Shown here one piece after another: positions 35,665 to 43,446 of a stretch of 64,000 nucleotides of DNA; positions within the stretch are counted from its first letter, which is position 1, and the number at the start of each line of letters is the position of its first letter. A program made the translations under genes and the position numbers. The stretch covers positions 5,520,501 to 5,584,500 of the forward strand of contig NZ_CP128362.1 in NCBI RefSeq assembly GCF_034274695.1. The letters are read 5' to 3'. The notes under the pieces were generated by a model. The model saw only the letters and a program-made list of their open reading frames with translations, did no database searches and had not been told where the DNA came from. This stretch comes from Chitinophaga sp. LS1 (GTDB lineage Bacteria > Bacteroidota > Bacteroidia > Chitinophagales > Chitinophagaceae).

Positions 35665-36522
35665 TCAAGGAAGTGATAAAAAAGCTGTCTTCCTGAACTG
35701 TCCCGCTGTCAGACCTTCCTGTCGTTTAAACAATTTATTTAAATGACTTTCGTCTGTAAAACCTAATTCCTCTGCAATCTGGGAAATAGACAAGCTGCTA
35801 TACCTGAGCCGGCTTTTAGCCAGTTCCAGTTTATAATCCAATATAAACTGCCTGATGGTTTTGCCTGTTTTTTTATTAAAATAGGCACCGATGTAATCTT
35901 TCGAAAGATTGAAATGTGCAGCTATGCCATTCAGGCTGATCTTCTCGTTGTCATATATATTATGCTGTATAAACTGGGTCATTTCGTATCCGGCAGATTC
36001 TACCTGTACAGGGATTTCACTTGTTACAGGCTGCTGGGCATAGCGTGCGATGATATTTAACAGTAAAAAAACAAGATTTTGGAGCACAACTTCCCTAAAA
36101 ATGCCATTTTGCTCCCATTCTGTCACGATCCTTTGGATGAGTGAACCGGAAAACTCCCTGTCAGCTTCATTTAACCCGATGAACCCCTTAAAATGTCCGG
36201 CGTGTTGAAAAATATATTCCAGCTGGCGGAAGTAATGACTCAGTTCCGGTTTGTCGTAACCGATAGGAGAATTGCGTCCGAATAACGCTGCTGTAAAATC
36301 AATAATTACGAAAGAAGACCTGCTGGCTGCCAGAAACGCGTGTTTGTCTGCAGGGTTGAGGAGGAACAGGTCCCCTTTGCCATAAGGGAACTGATTATCA
36401 TTGATTAAATGCATACCACGACCATCCTGTATAAAGATGATCTCAAAACAGTCATGCCTGTGCATGGGGGTGTGATCAGCAAAATACTCCTTAATAGCCA
36501 GGGCAAAGTCACTTTTAATCAT
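35665..36522 (-). CDS. AraC-family transcriptional regulator (cupin type)
   Basis: 285 residues. N-terminal cupin sensor (MHRHDCFEIIFIQDGRGMHL; histidine-rich strand) and C-terminal double helix-turn-helix (ISLNGIAAHFNLSKDYIGAY and LSISQIAEELGFTDESHLNK). Such regulators bind sugars or other small ligands. It is divergent from the metal-ATPase gene, with 70 bp between starts. The minus-strand promoter reads TAATTTTC with a 4-base spacing to its ATG, one mismatch from the usual element. Confidence 0.92.
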   Translation of the reverse strand: MIKSDFALAIKEYFADHTPMHRHDCFEIIFIQDGRGMHLINDNQFPYGKGDLFLLNPADKHAFLAASRSSFVIIDFTAALFGRNSPIGYDKPELSHYFRQLEYIFQHAGHFKGFIGLNEADREFSGSLIQRIVTEWEQNGIFREVVLQNLVFLLLNIIARYAQQPVTSEIPVQVESAGYEMTQFIQHNIYDNEKISLNGIAAHFNLSKDYIGAYFNKKTGKTIRQFILDYKLELAKSRLRYSSLSISQIAEELGFTDESHLNKLFKRQEGLTAGQFRKTAFLSLP

Positions 36523-36526
36523 GCCT

Positions 36527-36534
36527 GAAAATTA
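36527..36534 (-). promoter_or_regulatory. Near-consensus promoter of the AraC gene at 36522
   Basis: Minus-strand TAATTTTC (consensus TAnnTTTG, last base differs), then AGGC, then ATG. Same 4-base geometry as the other leaderless-type promoters. Confidence 0.4.
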
Positions 36535-36580
36535 CGGAAATATCTTCGTTTTTTACCTGTTTTAGGAAAATGCCCCTGGG

Positions 36581-36588
36581 TACTTTTG
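36581..36588 (+). promoter_or_regulatory. TAnnTTTG promoter of the metal P-type ATPase gene
   Basis: TACTTTTG, four bases (AGCC), then ATG. It predicts a leaderless transcript. Confidence 0.6.
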
Positions 36589-36592
36589 AGCC

Positions 36593-38371
36593 ATGAAATA
36601 TCATTTATCCGATCTTATCCGGATAGCAGGCGCCGCCCTGGCGCTGGCACTATCCCTGTCCGGTTATTTGCCGTACATCATTATCCCTGTTGCAGCCACC
36701 CTGATTTGTGGTTATCCTATGTTTAAAGAAGCTTTTGACGCTATCAGGGAGCGTCATATGACCATGGAGCTCTCGATGTCGATAGCCGTACTGGCTACGC
36801 TGCTGGTAGGGCAGTATACAACAGGGTTGGTCATTACGCTATTTGTCCTCGTTGCCGAATTACTGGAACACCTGATTGTAGATCGTGGCCGCGATGCATT
36901 AACCGGGTTGGCTGCATTGATGCCACAAACCGCTAAGGACCTGCAACCCGGTGATACAGTTGTTGTAAAACCAGGGTCACATATCCCGGTGGATGGTATT
37001 GTGCTCAAAGGGAACAGCTTTGTAAACCAGGCCGCTATTACAGGAGAATCGTTGCCGGTAGAAAAAAGCATCAATAGCGAAGTATTGGCCGGAACCATCA
37101 ATCAGGATGGCGTACTGGAGATCATTGCGACCAGTGTTGGGAAAGATACCATTTTTGGCCGGATTATAGGCGTGATGGAATCAATCCAGGCCACTCAGTC
37201 CCCCATTGAAAAAACAGCCGATAAACTGGCCGCAAGGCTCGTTTATTTTGCTCTCGGAGGTGCGTTGATCACCTACCTCGTCACACATAATATCAATGCT
37301 ACCATCTCTGCGCTCGTAGTGACTGGTGCCTGTGGTGTGGCAGCTGGTACGCCACTCGCTATCTTAGCAGGTATTGGTCGTGCGGCCCGCGAAGGCGTAG
37401 TCATAAAAGGGGGTGTTTATTTAGAACAACTGGCGCAGGCAGATACCGTTATCTTAGACAAAACAGGCACTTTAACATTGAATAAAGCTGTAGTCACAGA
37501 CGTTACCAGCTTTAACGGCATTGGCAGAAACATGCTTTTGACCTTGCTTTCCACCGGTGAGCAACATTCCGATCACCCATTGGCAGCGGCTATCATGGAT
37601 GCTGCAAAGAAGGAAGCTATCCTGCCTGTTGACTATGACACGTATAATTACCTCCCAGGAAAAGGGTTAGAATTTTCCCGGCAAAATACCAGGTACCTGA
37701 TCGGGAATGCAGGTCTTTTTACTGAAAACAATATCAACTTACACGCTGCAGAACAATGGTTGGATACAGCCCGTCAAAACGGAGAATCAACTGTTTTAAT
37801 CGGTAATGATCAACATATTTTAGGTGGCGCCCGAATCATCGACGTTGTTCGTTCCGAAGCGTGCGAAGCCATTTCTGACCTGCACGATCATCACTTAAGA
37901 ACCATTTTATTATCTGGAGATAATGCAGCCAGTGTGGCGGGTATAGGTAAAAGCCTGCGCGTAGACGAAGCCGTCGGCAACCTGCTGCCTACAGATAAAT
38001 TAGGGTACATATCAAGTCTGAAATCCCGTGGCCACAAAGTCATTATGGTTGGCGATGGCATCAACGATGCGCCAGCCCTTATGGAAGCCAATGTCGGCAT
38101 TGCCATGGGTACCAGTTCCCATGTGGCTTTCGAAAGTGCAGACATGGTGCTCACGAACAATGACTTACGAAAAGTGGCTACCGCTATTGCGATTGCTAAG
38201 AAATGTATGAACGTGATTCAGTTTAATTTCTGGGGGACCATCATTGTAGATGCTATCGGCATTGTACTGGCTTTCCTGGGGTATTTGAGTCCCATGACAG
38301 CCGCAATGATTCATGTAGGTTCTGAATTGATTTTCATTCTAAATGCTGCACGGTTATTTAGAAAAGGGTAA
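36593..38371 (+). CDS. P1B-type heavy-metal ATPase with atypical metal motif
   Basis: 592 residues of the heavy-metal translocating P-type ATPase family: actuator TGES (ITGESLPVEK), phosphorylation motif DKTGT (D289), the SDHPLAAAI histidine-proline motif that marks P1B pumps, and GDGINDAPAL. Three features are odd. There is no N-terminal metal-binding domain. The actuator region appears about 14 residues short between LMPQTAK and DLQPGD. The intramembrane CPx motif before TPLAILA reads ACGVAAGTP (Cys247-Gly-Val) instead of the usual CPC-like triplet. Transport specificity therefore cannot be assigned. It is divergent from an AraC gene. Confidence 0.85.
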   Translation: MKYHLSDLIRIAGAALALALSLSGYLPYIIIPVAATLICGYPMFKEAFDAIRERHMTMELSMSIAVLATLLVGQYTTGLVITLFVLVAELLEHLIVDRGRDALTGLAALMPQTAKDLQPGDTVVVKPGSHIPVDGIVLKGNSFVNQAAITGESLPVEKSINSEVLAGTINQDGVLEIIATSVGKDTIFGRIIGVMESIQATQSPIEKTADKLAARLVYFALGGALITYLVTHNINATISALVVTGACGVAAGTPLAILAGIGRAAREGVVIKGGVYLEQLAQADTVILDKTGTLTLNKAVVTDVTSFNGIGRNMLLTLLSTGEQHSDHPLAAAIMDAAKKEAILPVDYDTYNYLPGKGLEFSRQNTRYLIGNAGLFTENNINLHAAEQWLDTARQNGESTVLIGNDQHILGGARIIDVVRSEACEAISDLHDHHLRTILLSGDNAASVAGIGKSLRVDEAVGNLLPTDKLGYISSLKSRGHKVIMVGDGINDAPALMEANVGIAMGTSSHVAFESADMVLTNNDLRKVATAIAIAKKCMNVIQFNFWGTIIVDAIGIVLAFLGYLSPMTAAMIHVGSELIFILNAARLFRKG

Positions 38372-38567
38372 AGCGCTATATTGATCGCCTGTTGTTATAT
38401 TAATAATGTGGAACGTCCTGTTTCCGCTGGCATTGCTAAATTTGACGGAGAGAAATTTGAACCATATGGTAAATAGTTTTGGCCCAAAATATCAAACCTG
38501 CTTCAGCGCTGCCTTTTGTAAGGACAGTCCTGAAGCAGTTACAGTCAGATTTAGTAGCTGCCCGGGA

Positions 38568-38990
38568 CTATGCAATCCTGGGTAGTCTTACTGCAGTCAG
38601 CACAATGCACCCCGCTTGTTTGCTTCCATCCTTACAGGAATTATCCTGCAATATATCGGCCACTGCTGTATGTGTACCATAATGGGCTACTACGCCATTT
38701 ACTACCCCTTCCATCAGTTCCATGTTGGAGTAATCATAAAATATAGGCTCGACCTTGATAATAGACCTGAATTCCTGTTCCAGCTGAAACCTGATTTTCT
38801 TCTCTACGTCAGGTAGTGCCTGTTCGTTACATCTCACGGCATTGATGATCACCTGGGTGTCCCATACGATTCGCTCTCTTACCCAGCCAAAATAGTTTTT
38901 CCCTGAAGTAATAATTTGCTCTTGTTTAAAGTTGTGATCAGGAATCAGTTTGTTGATCTCTTCAATGATGTGGCTTTTAGAGTAATCCAT
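38568..38990 (-). CDS. Hypothetical protein (140 aa)
   Basis: 140 residues without signal peptide or membrane helices. Helix-rich start (MDYSKSHIIEEINKLIPDHN), a central WVRERIVWDTQVIINAVRC segment, and a C-terminal stretch with two cysteines (NSCKDGSKQAGC). A role cannot be given. The last 40 residues are less protein-like than the first 100, so the 3' end could be altered. In the 200 bp after its stop the other strand holds a short open stretch (AGIAKFDGEKFEPYGK) which may be a relic of a lost gene. Confidence 0.5.
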   Translation of the reverse strand: MDYSKSHIIEEINKLIPDHNFKQEQIITSGKNYFGWVRERIVWDTQVIINAVRCNEQALPDVEKKIRFQLEQEFRSIIKVEPIFYDYSNMELMEGVVNGVVAHYGTHTAVADILQDNSCKDGSKQAGCIVLTAVRLPRIA

Positions 38991-39192
38991 TTTAATTGTA
39001 ATTTTTATCGAAGGTCTTTTTCAACTGTGAGATTAATACTCCCCGCATTGATAATTCATGTTCAAAATCTCACCATTGAGTGATCTTTGTCAGTCATAAC
39101 ATAAGACGTGGCATAGGCGGATTATCAATTCAACAATTTAGACAATTGTAGTTAAATAATCAAAAGCAGACCATTTTATTTATAACTTGCGG
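38991..39192. other. Intergenic A/T-rich region with promoter-like sequence
   Basis: No gene is seen. The right end has TATAACTTGC (39181-39190), a loose match to the Bacteroidota -7 element, directly before a small open frame at 39193. Confidence 0.35.
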
Positions 39193-39300
39193 ATGATGCA
39201 ACTTCGTCTCATAACGGTCTACCCGCTACTGACCGGCTTTTACCGGTTTTTTGCATTGTCGGGGTTCCCTCCCTCGGCACGCCTGTTGGCGGTCTCCTAA
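39193..39300 (+). CDS. Possible leader peptide (35 aa) overlapping a terminator hairpin
   Basis: ATGATG right after a promoter-like TATAACTTGCGG, then an open frame MMQLRLITVYPLLTGFYRFF and 15 more residues to TAA at 39298. Inside it, GACCGG-CTTTTA-CCGG and six T's (39229-39253) make an intrinsic terminator. Two smaller hairpins follow (around 39258-39280 and 39279-39293). The next gene starts 31 bp after the stop. Translation through the hairpin could control readthrough, as in attenuation, but there is no run of one amino acid to suggest a sensed tRNA. It could also be a small RNA. Confidence 0.35.
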   Translation: MMQLRLITVYPLLTGFYRFFALSGFPPSARLLAVS

Positions 39301-39330
39301 CGTTTACGAATATTTTTTAATTTTTTACTC

Positions 39331-40164
39331 ATGAGAATGATTTTTTTAATCGTCTCCTTCTTAACGGGAGCAGTAGCGCTATATGCGCAAACGCCGGTTG
39401 TAAAAGTGGCGGTATTGTTATATCCGGGAATGGAACTGCAGGACTTTGCAGGCCCGGCAGATGTATTTATAAAAGCAGCGGAAATAACACGTGGAGAGTA
39501 CCAGTTATATACCGTGTCAATGAAACAGGAATGGGTGTATTCAGAAGGACATGTGGGTATACAACCCGATTACACCATCCGGCAGATGCCAAAGATGGAT
39601 GTCCTGGTGATTCCCGGTGCATCTATGGGAACGATTGATTCGCTTAGCAAGGATAGTGCGATGTTATCACTGCTCAGGCAGTACCAGGATAGTGTTTCTG
39701 TAGTAATGTCCGTATGCACCGGTGCTTATTTACTCGCGGCGGCTGGCTTGCTGGATCATCAGAAAGCCACGACCCACTTCTTTGTGGCGGATGATTTTGC
39801 GAAGGCATTCCCGGGCATCACATTGGTCAGAGACGTCCGCTATGTAGATGAAGGGAATATCCTGACCACCGCTGGTGTGACTTCCGGCATAGATGGCGCC
39901 CTGCGCCTGGTAGAACGCTATAGCGGAGACCGCATTGCGGCCATGGTGTCAAGGGGCATGCAGTATACCCCGCATAGGGAAGAAGCCTGGCCACAGGCGC
40001 CTACAGGTATGAACCTGAAAGGGGATGCGGATGTAATATGCGGGATGATAGCAATTGATAAAAATGTATATGCTGAGTACAAGGGGAAAAGGTATTATTT
40101 CTGCTCTGAAACCTGTAAAAAGGCCTTTCTGAAGAACCCTGGGAAGTATGTACCGGGGCCGTAG
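39331..40164 (+). CDS. Exported DJ-1/PfpI-like protein fused to a YHS domain
   Basis: 277 residues. Signal peptide (1-20, ending LYAQ), then a DJ-1/PfpI fold (about 25-200) with the nucleophile elbow VMSVCTGAYLLAAAGLL carrying the conserved cysteine, as in isonitrile hydratase and AraC-associated DJ-1 proteins. The final 45 residues form a YHS-like domain (YAEYKGKRYYFCSETCKKAF), a small cysteine motif linked to copper and other soft metals. It would be periplasmic. The fusion suggests a metal or redox-stress role, which is inferred. ATG 39331 or 39337 are both possible starts. Confidence 0.85.
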   Translation: MRMIFLIVSFLTGAVALYAQTPVVKVAVLLYPGMELQDFAGPADVFIKAAEITRGEYQLYTVSMKQEWVYSEGHVGIQPDYTIRQMPKMDVLVIPGASMGTIDSLSKDSAMLSLLRQYQDSVSVVMSVCTGAYLLAAAGLLDHQKATTHFFVADDFAKAFPGITLVRDVRYVDEGNILTTAGVTSGIDGALRLVERYSGDRIAAMVSRGMQYTPHREEAWPQAPTGMNLKGDADVICGMIAIDKNVYAEYKGKRYYFCSETCKKAFLKNPGKYVPGP

Positions 40165-40196
40165 TCGCTATAGTATAGATTCGTTATTATACCGAC

Positions 40197-40267
40197 ACTT
40201 TAAGGTCACCAAAAGGGCACCTCATTATCCCTGGGATAATGAGGTGCCCTTTTGGTGACCTTAAAGT
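40197..40267. repeat. Perfect 35-bp inverted repeat (long hairpin)
   Basis: The arm ACTTTAAGGTCACCAAAAGG continues for 15 more bases to ...ATCCC and is followed by one T and the exact reverse complement, giving a 71-bp palindrome. It lies between convergent genes and probably terminates both, but a 35-bp stem without mismatch is far longer than needed. Just beyond it, CCCTTTTGG recurs at 40269-40277, as though part of the arm had been copied. Confidence 0.8.
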
Positions 40268-40374
40268 ACCCTTTTGGCATTAAGGCTACAACGAAGCCAG
40301 AGCGTCAAAAGACGTTCAGCCACTACTGTATTTCATAGAAAGTATTCATTTCAGATGCAGTTGAGGGATCCGCA

Positions 40375-41211
40375 TTAAGATGAATGGTCCTTTTTATAGG
40401 TGCGAAAGGTGGTGGTAGTTCTTTTCTTGAAATAATTGGAGAGGTGACTTTCGTCGGTAAAGCCAAATTCGTCGGCTATTTGCCGGAGGGTAAGCCCGGC
40501 AACTACGCGGCCTTCAATGAGTTTTATCCGGTAGTTGTCAATGTATTCTCTGAAAGAGATGCCATAGTTGTTTTTAAAGTATTTGCCGAAGTAGTTTTGA
40601 GAGATGTTGAAGGTTTGGGACAGGTGTTTTACCTGGATCTTTTCAGGTTCATAGATGTGTTGGTGAATGAAGGATATCAAAGCCTGCTTATCATTGTCCC
40701 AGGTATAGGGTGTATTCAGGTCTCCCCATTGTTGCTGGAATAGGGCGAAGAGCGAGAGGACCTGGTAGAAGATGAAAGGGGAGGAGAGGACTTCTTTGCT
40801 GTCTTTGGAGTCGATGAGGGTTTTGATGGTTCTGAGTAAATTAATTTGGGAAAGGTTATCCATGTTTAAACGCATTTCCTTAAATGCCTTGTTCCGCATC
40901 ATCATTTCAGGCTGGAATTTTAGCAGTGCATTTGGCATGAGAGAACGTCTTTCACTAAAATAACTATCTGTGAATTTTATGACCCCAAAATGCGTTTTTC
41001 GCTTTATTTCCAGGTAATGGGTGTCCTCAGGAGAGATGAGGAACCAGTCATTGGCCCGGTAATCCACGACGTTGTTATTCAGGTGGTGCCTGCCACTGCC
41101 AGTGAAGATGTATACAATCTCATAATAGTTCTGAGAATGAGAAGGTTGGTGAAATTGTTCCTTGACAAACTCCTCAATCACTAAAGCGTCGAACTGCCGA
41201 AGTTTCTTCAT
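40375..41211 (-). CDS. AraC-family transcriptional regulator
   Basis: 278 residues with a cupin-like N-terminal sensor (YYEIVYIFTGSGRHHLNNNV) and C-terminal AraC domain (IQVKHLSQTFNISQNYFGKY; LTLRQIADEFGFTDESHLSN). It resembles the regulator at 35665 in plan and length. It is divergent from the AEC permease gene, with 90 bp between starts, and may regulate it. Near-consensus promoter TAATTTTA lies 4 bases before its ATG. Confidence 0.92.
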   Translation of the reverse strand: MKKLRQFDALVIEEFVKEQFHQPSHSQNYYEIVYIFTGSGRHHLNNNVVDYRANDWFLISPEDTHYLEIKRKTHFGVIKFTDSYFSERRSLMPNALLKFQPEMMMRNKAFKEMRLNMDNLSQINLLRTIKTLIDSKDSKEVLSSPFIFYQVLSLFALFQQQWGDLNTPYTWDNDKQALISFIHQHIYEPEKIQVKHLSQTFNISQNYFGKYFKNNYGISFREYIDNYRIKLIEGRVVAGLTLRQIADEFGFTDESHLSNYFKKRTTTTFRTYKKDHSS

Positions 41212-41215
41212 AGCT

Positions 41216-41223
41216 TAAAATTA
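41216..41223 (-). promoter_or_regulatory. Near-consensus promoter of the AraC gene at 41211
   Basis: Minus-strand TAATTTTA, then AGCT, then ATG. The last base differs from TAnnTTTG. The spacing matches the other leaderless-type promoters. Confidence 0.4.
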
Positions 41224-41301
41224 CAAATTATTGGCGCTTTTTTGCAAGTTAATCCAGTGTAGGGTTTACCAATTTTGCAGGATAACTTTTGTTAAAGTAG
41301 A

Positions 41302-42216
41302 ATGGATAATTTTATATTAATCGCTGTCTGCATGCTGGCAGGCATGTTGATGCAAAGGGCTAAATTATTACCTGCAGATGCCCATAAAGGAATCAATACC
41401 TGGTTACTGTACCTCGCATTGCCCGCAGTCTCGCTGAAATATATTCCTACCATACAGTGGTCGCTGTCCATGTTGTTTCCATTGGCATCGACGGTGATTG
41501 TGTGGGCGGGGAGTCATTTATTTACATCGTTATATTCAAAACATAAGCGATATGGGCAGCGGTCCAGGAGTACGCTGGAGCTGGCCAGTGGGTATAGTAA
41601 TACGTCTTTTATAGGGTTTCCGCTGATCATCGCTTATTTTGGAGAACAGTACCTGAGTATAGCTATTATCTGCGACCAGGTATTGTTTATACTATTGTCT
41701 ACAGCTGGGATTATTACGGCTATAAAGGGGGATCGTAAGTCAGGAACAGCGATAGAGGCCAAAATGATCCTGAAGAAACTGTTTACATTTCCACCTTTTA
41801 TAGGTTGTATTACGGCGCTGACATTACCGCATTTTGTGAACCTGGCGCCGATAGAACCATTGTTTGGAAAACTGGCGGGTACGGTGGCGCCGCTGGCATT
41901 GTTCTCTATTGGGATGCAGTTGCGGTTTAATGGTTGGGAAAAACAGCGGGGACAGTTGTCAATGGTGTTATTGTATAAGTTGCTGATAGCACCGTTGCTG
42001 GTACTGGCAGCGGCCGTTATTACAGGGGTATGGGGTAATGTGGCGAAGATCAGCATTTTTGAAGCGAGTATGCCTACGTTTATTACGGCCAGTGTGGTAG
42101 CGGAGCAGTTTAACCTGAATTTCCGGCTGATCAACCTGATTATTGGTATAGGTATCCTATTGAGTCTGATGTCGACGTTTATGTGGGCGAATATCCTGCA
42201 GTATGTATACGGTTGA
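41302..42216 (+). CDS. AEC-family transporter (auxin efflux carrier type)
   Basis: 304 residues with about ten membrane helices in two repeats, as in the AEC/PIN-like family of carboxylate and amino-acid carriers. The GYSNTSFIGFPLIIAYFGEQ segment with asparagine and proline in the crossover helix is typical, and the second half has GMQLRFNG and ASMPTFITASVVAEQF. Inner-membrane; substrate unknown. Divergent from the AraC gene. Confidence 0.88.
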   Translation: MDNFILIAVCMLAGMLMQRAKLLPADAHKGINTWLLYLALPAVSLKYIPTIQWSLSMLFPLASTVIVWAGSHLFTSLYSKHKRYGQRSRSTLELASGYSNTSFIGFPLIIAYFGEQYLSIAIICDQVLFILLSTAGIITAIKGDRKSGTAIEAKMILKKLFTFPPFIGCITALTLPHFVNLAPIEPLFGKLAGTVAPLALFSIGMQLRFNGWEKQRGQLSMVLLYKLLIAPLLVLAAAVITGVWGNVAKISIFEASMPTFITASVVAEQFNLNFRLINLIIGIGILLSLMSTFMWANILQYVYG

Positions 42217-42528
42217 TTTTTAATCGAATTCTAATCTGCTGGTAGGGAGGATTGCGCTAACTTGGACGCATGTTTTCTACCAGCAGATATTTATATCTTT
42301 CCTTGCAGACCTTCCCGAAAGGTTTTACTACAGTTATACCCCTGAAATCATTTCAATTTATTGATCACTTATCAGTAGTAGCCCGTGCTGCTATAGATTG
42401 ATAGTAGAAACACATGGGTCCTTAGTCATAAGGAGTCTAATTGAGTTTATAGGTTTTTAAAGAAAAAACTTAGTTCGCAAAGAAATGGCCTGGCAGTCCT
42501 GCCAGGCCTTATAAACAGGTTGAGATCC
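42217..42528. other. Intergenic region with terminator hairpin
   Basis: No gene is seen in these 312 bases. At 42487-42508 a perfect stem GGCCTGGCAG/CTGCCAGGCC with a two-base spacer lies just downstream of the minus-strand PIN module and should end its transcript. The rest is A/T-rich without clear structure. Confidence 0.5.
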
Positions 42529-42720
42529 TTATTCATTATCAACATAATATTTTTCATAATCGGTGATACCCAGCGACGCAAAAAAGTTCTTACTGGTTTC
42601 CCTCAGCTTTTTGTCAAATGCTTCCGGATCTGCTTCCATTTCAATAGCATGGCGCAAGCGTATCTGCCTTAACTTTGCCATAAATGGGCTGTTTTTTTCT
42701 GTCATGTACTTATATTTCAT
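42529..42720 (-). CDS. Small protein downstream of PIN gene, putative antitoxin
   Basis: 63 residues, hydrophilic and helical (MKYKYMTEKNSPFMAKLRQI; EMEADPEAFDKKLRETSKNF). Starts 3 bp after the stop of the PIN-domain gene, so the two are cotranscribed. Its size and basic-acidic helical pattern fit an antitoxin, but no ribbon-helix-helix or AbrB signature is obvious. In most PIN systems the antitoxin comes first; here it would be second. An unrelated partner function is possible. Confidence 0.55.
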   Translation of the reverse strand: MKYKYMTEKNSPFMAKLRQIRLRHAIEMEADPEAFDKKLRETSKNFFASLGITDYEKYYVDNE

Positions 42721-42723
42721 AAT

Positions 42724-43176
42724 CTATGGATTTAAAATGTCACGGGGTGTCTTTATTTGAATAGACCTGTACCCCATTTCTTTGTTTATTTTATTAAAGA
42801 GTTCAATCTTTCCGGTGTTGACCATGTGCCTGAAATTCCAGCTGGCTAAAACATCGGCTCCCTGTAAAGTGGCTGTAGCAACATGAAGCGCATCTCCTTT
42901 ACTTTTAATCGTTAAAGCCCCTGCTGCGATATACATTTCTGCCAGCATTTTTGCTTTAGGAGAATGCCTTGTAGATATCATGAACTTATAAGGAACCTGC
43001 CCGGGTTGCATCATTACTTCTTCCCTTGCTTCCTTTAGCTCTTCGATCACAAGATCAGAAATCATCATTTTTAATCTCCCCCTCTTGAATATGTTCAATA
43101 ATTTAATACTGAACTCAGAGAATTCTTTGTCGAACATACCTCCAAATACCGAGGTATCTACATATACGACTTCCAT
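42724..43176 (-). CDS. PIN-domain protein, putative VapC-like RNase toxin
   Basis: 150 residues with a PIN fold. The acidic residues expected to bind magnesium are visible: D7 in VYVDTSVFGG, E45/E46 in VIEELKEA, D95 in KGDALHVATA, and the later ASWNFRHM. PIN toxins cut tRNA or rRNA. Here a small gene follows after 3 bp and could encode the antidote. A TATTTTTG stretch directly before the ATG may be its promoter but lies closer than in the other genes. Expression and toxicity are inferred from family only. Confidence 0.78.
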   Translation of the reverse strand: MEVVYVDTSVFGGMFDKEFSEFSIKLLNIFKRGRLKMMISDLVIEELKEAREEVMMQPGQVPYKFMISTRHSPKAKMLAEMYIAAGALTIKSKGDALHVATATLQGADVLASWNFRHMVNTGKIELFNKINKEMGYRSIQIKTPRDILNP

Positions 43177-43446
43177 TCAAAAATATTTAATTTTTGTTGA
43201 GATTTAAAACCCAAAAACTTCGGGAATTGCTTTAAAAAGAAGGGGATTATCTATATGCGGTTAACACGATCAAAAAGGATTTCGTATATCCTTCTACGAT
43301 CATAAGAATATTAATTTACGAAAAAATACCTGAAAAAAATCTTCCTCCAATCACTCTCCCAAAATTTCTCTCATTTGCTTTCGGAGGAAGCAAAAAGCAG
43401 CCATACAAGCACCTTTCCCGGTGTATCTACCCAAAACAAAGAAATC

